A stretch of DNA of 64,000 nt from assembly GCA_963556195.1 (NCBI GenBank), contig OY744519.1, forward strand, positions 221,646,491-221,710,490, in the 5' to 3' direction. Every line of letters begins with the position of its first letter. Position 1 is the stretch's first letter. The stretch comes from Sepiola atlantica. Lineage: Eukaryota > Mollusca > Cephalopoda > Sepiida > Sepiolidae. The position numbers were made by a program, and so were the translations under genes. Positions 55,921 to 64,000 of the stretch are shown here, in pieces. The notes beneath the pieces were generated by a model that was not told where the DNA came from, did no database searches, and saw only the letters and a program-made list of their open reading frames with translations.

Positions 55921-56091
55921 GCAAAAAACCTTTGTAACGATTGAATCTGGATACAGGTTGAAAGATGATGGTGCAGCGTCTGTTATTTTCTGCACGGATT
56001 CTCCTTGAAGGTTTAAACTTTTAACATAATTTTAGTCCGTTCATTACGAAAGAAAAAAGTATGCAACAATTTTATCTTAGAAAATTATGAA

Positions 56092-56097
56092 AATAAA
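56092..56097 (+). terminator. Polyadenylation signal AATAAA
   Basis: AATAAA 172 bp after the stop codon of the AstC-like exon, followed by T-rich sequence. Plausible 3' end of that gene. Confidence 0.5.
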
Positions 56098-56099
56098 GA

Positions 56100-56858
56100 T
56101 TCGTAAAAGCTTGATTTTTTTACTTTTTTATTGTAATTGAAATAACCACTTTTATTTAATTAATTTTGATTTGTTAAACACTTTTTTGTAACAACTTAAG
56201 GCCAAGAGCAACTCGAGGGTAAGGGTTAATGTGATGGAACGATTGTAAGCCGAAATTGATCAATGCCATGAACTAAGTTTTATTATTTATCGGACAATTC
56301 ACAGCAATTAATTGTTAACATCGAATTTGAAGACGACTACATTATAGTCTGCATAGAAGCAGTCTCGCAATAATGTGTTCCACAGAATCTCTGTCGATGG
56401 AAATTCCTCTTGACACTATTTTAGACTTTAGAGTCCTTATCCGACACCATCTAAAATGATTCAGGCATACAGCTCGATGCCCAAAGGGAGAGTTCATCGA
56501 CGAGGCACTTCTCTGCATCTTCTCTATCTGATTTGTGCAACATGCTGGTGGGCTGTTCAAGACCTGAGTGGCAGCTATCGTAGGCAACTGAACAGCACTA
56601 CCAGACCCACAATACTTGGTATTTGACTATGGAATCTGGATTAGCTAGCCATATCATGTGACCTAGCTAAGGATCGACTAAAGTGGCTGTGATAGCTAGA
56701 AACGTTATACTTGCTTGAGAGGAAGTCATATCAACAAGGTGATAGATGTTACAAGTATAAGTAAGTACCTTAAAGTTGGGTATCATTTTCGAATATAGAT
56801 TTAATATAAAATGATACCCCCATTTCTAGGCCAACAGACGTAATGATCCCTCACTTCT
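56100..56858. other. Mostly non-coding stretch
   Basis: A reverse frame at 56342-56587 (81 codons, several Cys and Arg) has no recognised domain. The region is less AT-rich than its surroundings and could be a LINE relic. No confident feature. Confidence 0.3.
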
Positions 56859-58940
56859 GGAATACAAAAATAATTGGTTACATGCCCTTAAAATATAATG
56901 GAATAAAAAAATTGGTTGCATACCCTTAAAATATAATGGAATAAAAAATAATTAATTACATGCCCTTAAAATATAATGCAATACAAAATAATTGGTTACA
57001 TGCTCTTAAAATATAATGGAATAAAAAAATAATTTGTTACATGTCCTTAAAATATAATGGAATGAAAAATAATTGGTTACATGCCCTTAAAATATAATGA
57101 AATAAAAAAATAATTGGGTACATGCCCTTAAAATATAATGGAATAAAAAGTAATTAATTACATGCCCTTTAAAAATAATGGAATAAAAAAAAATAATTGG
57201 TTACATGCCCTTAAAATATAATGGAATAAATAATAATTTATTACATACCCTTAAAATATAATGCAATAAAAATAATTGGCTACATGCCCTTAAAATATAA
57301 TGGAATAAAAAATAATTGGTTACATGCCCTTAAAATATAATGGAATAAAAAATAATTGGTTACAGCCCCTTAAAATATAATGGAATAAAATAAATAATTG
57401 GTTACATGCCCTTAAAATATAATGGAATAAAAAAATAATTGGTTACATGCCCTTAAAATATAATGGAATAAAAAAATAATTGGTTACATGCCCTTAAAAT
57501 ATAATGGAATAAAAAAATAATTGGTTACATGCCCTTAAAATATAATGGAATAAAAAAATAATTGGTTACATGCCCTTAAAATATAATGGAATAAAAAATA
57601 ATTGGTTACATGCCCTTAAAATATAATGGAATAAAAAATAATTGGTTACATGCCCTTAAAATATAATGGAATAAAAAAATAATTGGTTACATGCCCTTAA
57701 AATATAATGGAATAAAAAAATAATTGGTTACATGCCCTTAAAATATTATGGAATAAAAAAATAATTGGTTACATGCCTTTAAAATATAATGGAATAAAAA
57801 AATAATTGGTTACATGCCCTTAAAATATAATGGAATAAAAAAATAATTGGTTACATGCCCTTAAAACTGCCGGTCCACACCGCGTTAATTAGCGCAAGTC
57901 AAACCAACGATTTCCAACAGATACATCCATTCCAATAGGGCCATTATCCAACATTCCTCCCCTCCCTATAAATAATAAAAAATAATTGGTTACATGCCTT
58001 TAAAATATAATGGAATAAAATAAATAATTGGTTACATGCCCTTAAAATATAATGGAATAAAAAAATAATTGGTTACATGCCCTTAAAATATAATGGAATA
58101 AAAAAATAATTGGTTACATGCCCTTAAAATATAATGGAATAAAAAATAATTGGTTACATGCCTTTAAAATATAATGGAATAAAATAAATAATTGGTTACA
58201 TGCCCTTAAAATATAATGGAATAAAAAAATAATTGGTTACATGCCCTTAAAATATAATGGAATAAAAAAATAATTGGTTACATGCCCTTAAAATATAATG
58301 GAATAAAAAAATAATTGGTTACATGCCCTTAAAATATAATGGAATAAAAAAATAATTGGTTACATGCCCTTAAAATATAATGGAATAAAAAATAATTGGT
58401 TACATGCCCTTAAAATATAATGGAATAAAAAATAATTGGTTACATGCCCTTAAAATATAATGGAATAAAAAAATAATTGGTTACATGCCCTTAAAATATA
58501 ATGGAATAAAAAAATAATTGGTTACATGCCCTTAAAATATAATGGAATAAAAAAATAATTGGTTACATGCCTTTAAAATATAATGGAATAAAAAAATAAT
58601 TGGTTACATGCCCTTAAAATATAATGGAATAAAAAAATAATTGGTTACATGCCCTTAAAATATAATGGAATAAAAAATAATTGGTTACATGCCCTTAAAA
58701 TATAATGGAATAAAAAAATAATTGGTTACATGCCCTTAAAATATAATGGAATAAAAAAATAATTGGTTACATGCCCTTAAAATATAATGGAATAAAAAAA
58801 TAATTGGTTACATGCCTTTAAAATATAATGGAATAAAAAATAATTGGTTACATGCCCTTAAAATATAATGGAATAAAAAATAATTGGTTACATGCCCTTA
58901 AAATATAATGGAATAAAAAATAATTGGTTACATGCCCTTA
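56859..58940. repeat. 40-41-bp satellite, about 48 units
   Basis: Unit ATAATTGGTTACATGCCCTT plus AAAATATAATGGAATAAAAA. The first third is more variable and the central and right parts nearly uniform, as expected from recent unequal exchange. The order of variant units before and after the insert at 57866 is similar, suggesting a block duplication. Confidence 0.97.
57866..57971 (-). mobile_element. LTR-start fragment inside the 40-bp satellite
   Basis: This 106-bp stretch is the reverse complement of 61582-61687 with almost no differences, running from a polypurine tract (AGGGAGGGGAGGAA) through TGTTGGATAATGG to GGACCGGCAGT. It interrupts the satellite cleanly. Confidence 0.88.
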
Positions 58941-58959
58941 AATATATAATGTTTTAAAG

Positions 58960-59790
58960 ATATGTAACTAATGTTATTTTAATTCTAGCCATTTCTTGGA
59001 GATTAATTTTGGGTGGGTGTGTTAAGAGGTCGGACTAATTTAACTTTTTACTGAGAAAATACATTAAAACATGTTATAAATAAAATAATTACTTATCAAT
59101 ATTATGAATTAATAGTGGGCATGCTTTTGCCACACTCCATCCCGACGCTCAACCAGAAATACTACCCATCAAGTCTCACTCATAGGGGTCGGCCCATCTA
59201 TTCACTTGTGGGCTCCCATATATATCTGAGTTGCCTCCATTTCCCTGCTACCTTCTATGTGCCTTTTTGTCTTTTGTCATGTGTTCGATCTTATTCATTA
59301 CATGTTAATTCTTTTAGCATAAAAAGGGCCAAAGTTTGTGACCCCGTCCCCAAAACACCCACACAAAATGTATCTGCTTTTAAAAAATAAATATTTGGTT
59401 ATATATATTTAAAATGACTATCGGGTCCGGAAGTTGGTGATCATTATGGCCTGATAGCCCAGATAAGGCTATAGGTACGAATCTTTCTATTAATCACAAA
59501 ATTCGTTCTATAAATATTGTAACGGTTGCGTCTCATTGGGAACGACAAGACGGTCACGCAACAGAAACAAATAAAGGTTTTGGTCCTCAAGTTCAAATAT
59601 GTATACACGCCGAACAAGAGGGGAAATAGGGCTCTTTCTCGCGATCCTGTAAAGACGAAGAGACAGACGACACACACTTTGTAAAAGAACGGAAGATCAA
59701 CACGAGTTAAGAAATTAAAATGACAAAATTTATTTTGTAAAATATATATGTAGGGAAAAGATATAAAAACAAAAAAAATAGTCTTATAGG
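58960..59790. other. Non-coding stretch, no clear feature
   Basis: Short frames at 59115-59390 and 59444-59677 (reverse) have no recognised motif. Nothing else is seen. Confidence 0.45.
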
Positions 59791-59817
59791 GGTCTTATAT
59801 ACTTAACTAGATATTTA

Positions 59818-59939
59818 TGTTGGATAATGACCCTATGGGAATAGACGTATCTGTTGGAAATCGTTGGTTTGACTTGCGCGAGAATGACGAATGTACGAAA
59901 CGCGTACTGCCGCGGTCCAGGAGGAGTGGGCATGCAACA
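59818..59939 (+). repeat. LTR-like repeat, short form
   Basis: TGTTGGATAATGACCCTATG to GCATGCAACA (TG...CA) matches 61600-61661 plus 62379-62439, lacking the 717 bp present there. Confidence 0.65.
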
Positions 59940-61581
59940 TACACCTTTTTGGTTTCTGTGACCGGGACTTTCTTAAAAGAAAGAAAACAAAGAAAGAACC
60001 TTGGGTTCACATAATGTAGAGTCCTAAATGAAGCGAAGACAGAGAAGATAACTACGAAACAGTAAGTAAAAAGTCGTTGTTTTGTTTGAGAGAAAAAGGC
60101 GCGATGTGCCGTAGAAGTAAAGACAGGTAACAGATAGACACACGCACACGCAAAATCAAATATTAAAAAAAAAGAATGGAAACAAAACTGAATAGAAAAC
60201 TAACAAACACACGCACACACAAAAAATCAAATATTAAAAAAGGTAATAACACATACAAATAAAAAGTGAATAAATAATAATAATAGTAGTAATAATAATT
60301 CGTGACAGAGCACACATGAATTTAGAACTAAAAAAACGTACTATTGAAAGAAAAGAAAAAGAGACGGTGACGAACTGACATACATACACAGAAGCAGAAC
60401 ATTTTCTGTCCATGTTAAAAAATGCATTTGGTGGGTGGGGGAATTGATTTCTTAGTTGTTTTGTTGGGTGGGACGTTTTTCACTCAAATTGTATTGTTTT
60501 GAATTTTTTGTTTGATTTGAATGTATCGTCGAGAGAGAGAGACTCATTGAATTAATTTTCCTTGTTTTTTTTGGTTTAGCTGAGAGCGTTGTTTTGTTTT
60601 ATTTTTTTGTTTTTTTGGCCCTCCTCATATTAAAATATTAGTATATAAAAGAAAAAGAAACAGTAACTAATTAAGACAAAGGAGGTCAGCCAATTAAAGG
60701 GAGTTAGAATGAGAGAGTTGACCTTTTTGCAGTGCGGTAAGGGTTTAGGTGAAGCTCCAATGTGCAGGCCGTAAGGCCGTGTCTCTTCCAACTGACTGGT
60801 TGGGATTGAATTATGTTCGCTTCGCGTGACCCGTTGAGGTACCAACGAGAACGCTGCGACGGTGTGGCAGATCTGGATGATTGTGAAATTAAGTTCGTGT
60901 GAGGAATTTGGTTCGGCCAGAAACGGTTTAATATGGCGCCAGAGCGATGACATGTCCGAATTAGTTAGGAAGAGTGGGTGGGGTCAAGCTGGAATGTTGG
61001 GCCCCTTAGATAAGATATTGAAAAGGCGAGTCGCCGGCCCTGAAGTTATTGGGGCCCCTTGGAAGGGATATACAAAGTGCAGCGAGCCGGCTCGGAGGAA
61101 TTGACGGATCCCATTGGATTGGGAGTTAACGGTCGCTCTGGTTCGTGTTAAAAAGCATAGCGGTCGAATATATAAGACATATCTTACAGAGAAATTAGAT
61201 GGCTGACCAGAAAGGAATTATGAGAATTTTAAAATGTTTTTTTTTTCTGTTTTGTCCTGTGTTCTGTTAGAATTTAATGGATGGGGGCAGTGAATTGTGT
61301 AACTAGGTATCATGTGCAGATGTCTGTGGGGTCAAGTGGTCAAGCTACCTTGCGACAGGGGAACAGCCAGCGTGTCCTATTATCGATTGTGACAGGGATG
61401 GCCATAGAGCCGATATCGATCGTAAGGAGAATTTCGTTACATCCCAGGAAAGGTCATAAGGTTGATTTATGGAAGCCGGGTCAAGAGGGTGGAACTGAGA
61501 TGTCCAGCCGTGCTAACCCCTGGTTCTGACCAGACCCCTCGGAGGGGCGTGTAAAAATATAAATCTTAGGATTGTTTTTTT
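59940..61581. other. Interior of the LTR-like pair, no polymerase genes
   Basis: 1.6 kb with AC-rich and A-rich microsatellite-like pieces and small frames (e.g. 60862-61104, 61281-61529) without recognised domains. If this is an LTR element, it is non-autonomous. Confidence 0.4.
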
Positions 61582-62439
61582 ATATAGGGAGGGGAGGAAT
61601 GTTGGATAATGGCCCTATTGGAATGGATGTATCTGTTGGAAATCGTTGGTTTGACTTGCGCTAATTAACGCGGTGTGGACCGGCAGTTAAGTGCAGAATA
61701 AGGCCTGTTCTCACATGCGGAAATCACAGACGTGATACGGTCGCCGTGTGACAATACCCCGGATCACGGGTCGGTGTGCACCTGCGAGAGGCTCTGTGAC
61801 GACACGGGCCTTGCGTGGGAAACAGAGGGATCCGTGACGTCACTCGTTCTTCATGAGAAACGAGTTTCGTCAATCTGGGTTTTGGAGGCAAACCGATGAG
61901 ACGTGATTGTTTAAATGTAATTTGCAACAGATAAGGGAAATATTTCCCTAAGAAAATACAAGCGAGAGATACCCTTCCCTCCCCCCACGAGTGATTAGGG
62001 AAATAATTGTCAGATAACTACGATAAAGTAGTAATTTGCTATTTCTCTCGACGTAGTGAATATCTCCCATTTGATTTGATAACAAACGCTTGAAATAAAA
62101 ACTGAAGTTGAAAGTTAAAGGGATTGTTTGTCTTCGGAGTCCGATCCGATCATGGAGTTTTGTTGCAGCGGCGAAGAACCACGGCAGTGCGGAAGAAAAG
62201 AAAGCATTCAACCACTAGACGACACGACCCTCTACACGGCGAGGGAGAAAACTAAAGGTATGCAAACAATATATGAACTATGTGATTTATGATGTTTTAA
62301 AAAGGACGAGTATTAAATCGGAACTGCCGCGGCCGTACCGGGACTAGTATAACAAATGAGTACCGCCACTGCCATTCTGAGAATGACGAGTGTACGAAAA
62401 GCGTACTGCCGCGGTCATAGAGGAGTGAGCCATGCAACA
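61582..62439 (+). mobile_element. Polypurine tract plus long-form LTR-like repeat
   Basis: GGGAGGGGAGGAA precedes TGTTGGATAATGGCC, as at a retrotransposon 3' LTR. The repeat ends CATGCAACA at 62439. Compared with the short form, 61662-62378 is extra; it begins near GACCGGCAGTT and ends downstream of CCGCGGCAGTT-like sequence in inverse orientation (GAACTGCCGCGG). CTTAnATACTTAACTAGA occurs outside both ends (59793 and 62440), so a 2.6-kb tandem duplication is an alternative reading. Confidence 0.55.
62153..62259 (+). CDS. Candidate first coding exon, weak
   Basis: ATG in good context (ATCATGG) begins M-E-F-C-C-S-G-E-E-P-R-Q-C-G and stays open to K-T-K before AAAGGTATGC, a possible donor. Composition is hydrophilic and protein-like. 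It lies inside the extra segment of the LTR-like repeat and has no confirmed partner exon, so it may be chance. Confidence 0.2.
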
Positions 62440-62459
62440 CTTAGATACTTAACTAGACA

Positions 62460-63230
62460 AAGCGAAGATTTATATTTTTACAATACAAAAAAAGAACTCA
62501 GTTTGAGAAAAAGAGAGGTTTTGACTAGCACTTTTCAAGTTGGTAATACACGCTAGAGTCCTCGAGCAGTTTTCGATAGTTGTCGTTTTAATGTCGCTAG
62601 TGGTTGCGTGGGAGGCGGCAAATAAAATTCTTATCGGCTTAGCACGCTTCAACTGTCTCGTTAGCCGACGTCCGTTTCGATGTCAGACGATTTAACAGGA
62701 ATGTCGGTTGTCGCGTTTTCCCGTCGTGGTTCGGAGCGACGAATTTCGCTTCCTCTGACTCGAAAACCTTGAGGTAGATTCTGTGTATAGCAGTTCTTTC
62801 CTTATTTCTTTCTTTCTTATTCGTTCAGCAGTTAGTATTGGACCCGATATCGGGTTGGAGTAAAGAACACGATTTGCGGAGTATAAGTGACTTCAATAGA
62901 GGTGGCGAGTTGACTCATTCCATCCGTCCCCTTAAGTGCGGTGATTTAAAAGGTGTGGGCAATCAGGTCTACTAACATATATATTCTCATTTCACTCCAT
63001 TTTTTCTTTTCTACGGGAGACAAAATAATATTTAAAAGAAAAAGGATACATCTTTGCTCGATAATATCTCACATTGTGTAAGGCTTTATATTTAAATTAT
63101 AAACTAATTTTGTGATTACGTCACATAATTGATAGAAAAGAAACAGAACAAAAGCATTTTTAATAAAAATCGCTTCCTGAAGCAACTTGATGTAAAGAGC
63201 TAACAAGAACGAAATATAATTATCACAAAG
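62460..63230. other. Non-coding stretch, no clear feature
   Basis: CpG-containing sequence at 62560-62780 then AT-rich. No gene is recognised. Confidence 0.45.
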
Positions 63231-63465
63231 ACAAGAAACGCCCATTGGCCTTAGTCTTGAAATGACCAATGCTATATATAGGGGGAAAATAGTCAGCAGG
63301 AAGAGAGTTCCACAAGCCCACTGTTCTTGGAAAGATGCTACTGCATTCGGAAGCTGTATTAGAATGCGGTATCAAAACAGCGAATTGATGAGAACTACTT
63401 GACCAACGAGTGAAACGAAAGGAAGCAGGGAATAGAGCAGACAATTCAGAAGAACACATACCAGC
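63230..63465 (-). pseudogene. C-terminal end of a LINE reverse transcriptase, minus strand
   Basis: The reverse frame 63459-63223 reads F-T-R-W-S-S-S-S-H-Q-F, then F-P-R-T-V-G-L-W-N-S-L-P-A-D and F-K-T-K-A-N-G-R-F-L. The FPRT...LWNSLP...FK signature marks the last residues of Jockey/CR1-type LINE polymerases. Only this end is present. Confidence 0.8.
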
Positions 63466-63715
63466 TCACCCATGCGCCAGCTTCCTGCAGCGCCTGTTCC
63501 AGCTGACTCCTGCATCAACTTCCTGCAGCTCCAGCTCACTCCTGCACCAGCTTCCTGCAGTGCCTGCTCCAGCTCACTTCTGCACCAGCTCCCTGCAGCG
63601 CCTGCTCCAGCTCACTCCTGCACCAGCTTCCTGCAGCTGCTGTTCCAGCTGACTCCTGTATCAACTTCTTGCAGCTCCAGCACACTCCAGCTCCAGTTCC
63701 TCTCAGCAACGCCTG
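63466..63715 (+). repeat. CTGCACCAGCTTCCTGCAG minisatellite, about 39-bp unit
   Basis: About six units of CAGCTCACTCCTGCACCAGC plus TTCCTGCAGCGCCTGCTC, with two higher-order variants. GC-rich and rich in CAGCTG-like and CTGCAG palindromes. Ser/Pro/Ala frames are repeat artefacts. Confidence 0.92.
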
Positions 63716-63840
63716 CTCATCGTTCCAGTATTACATTCTCTAGCTCTGATCCCCTAAAATTTCACCCTAATTCTCAGTAGCTCCTTACGTCTATAGTGGC
63801 AATTTGCCTTGTTTGGGGTGAACTCAGATAAAAAAAGAAG
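63716..63840 (+). pseudogene. 3' UTR of the CR1-like LINE family
   Basis: CTCAGTAGCTCCTTACGTCT ATAGTGGC and CCTTGTTTGGGGTGAACT match 5567-5620. Probably the end of a copy whose body is replaced by the minisatellite. Confidence 0.75.
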
Positions 63841-64000
63841 AGAGCACAGCATTTTAACAGTTGTCAAATTAAGATTATATAAGCCAGCCGGACATTCGAA
63901 GAAAACTATTGACTGTGATACAATGATATATAAGGAATCGGGATTTCCTGATATTGTGTAAAAACAACTAACCGAGATTTATTTTTAGAGCTTACAAATG

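Noticed and set aside
56342..56587. 81-codon reverse frame with several Cys as a gene
   Set aside because: No recognised domain, promoter or splice signals; kept only as part of an undefined stretch.

Overview
This is metazoan nuclear DNA, AT-rich and dominated by repeats. It holds spliced exons with GT/AG borders, many long (TA)n microsatellites, several retroelement classes (two Ty3/gypsy copies, CR1/Jockey-like and endonuclease-tailed LINEs, SINEs), a Tc1/mariner element, and scattered TTAGGG-like tracts. The repeat style and two inferred host genes point to a mollusc, most likely a cephalopod (octopus-like). That assignment is inference: no marker gene is present.

Layout. About 0.4-17.6 kb looks like the 3' part of a plus-strand membrane-protein gene. 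A 90-bp exon (421-510) and a terminal exon (17325-17590) join in phase across a 16.8-kb intron. The intron is filled with LINE relics, a decayed gypsy element (about 10.0-15.1 kb), a U2-snRNA-headed SINE and a foldback transposon with 8-bp target duplications. The stop codon runs directly into a degenerate CCCTAA array. From 18 to 46 kb no convincing host exon is seen. This part holds a second U2-headed SINE with target duplications, a minisatellite (20.1-21.1 kb), an apparently intact mariner (24.4-25.75 kb), two MITEs, a third U2-headed copy, an 1.8-kb non-autonomous LTR element with a visible empty site, a 70-bp GC-richer array, and a palindrome whose 135-bp arms read as identical (42.3-42.9 kb).

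From 46.1 to 56.1 kb I infer a compact neuropeptide gene of the allatostatin-C type. It has a TATA promoter, a signal-peptide exon (46489-46620), a 9.1-kb intron and a terminal exon (55765-55920) encoding a dibasic-flanked, two-cysteine peptide. Nearly the whole intron consists of two tandem-repeat families: a roughly 48-bp ATCGATTAG unit and a 30-bp unit centred on CACGTG. A 5'-truncated, reversed gypsy copy sits inside the first. The 30-bp array runs right up to the 3' splice site.

The last 8 kb holds a 40-bp satellite (56.86-58.94 kb) interrupted by a piece of an LTR-like sequence found again in opposite orientation at 61.6 kb, an LTR-like element or tandem duplication (59.8-62.4 kb), and LINE 3' ends. 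Most open reading frames in the window are by-products of tandem repeats or broken transposons. The host genes are interpreted from splice signals, phase and peptide motifs only, without transcript evidence.
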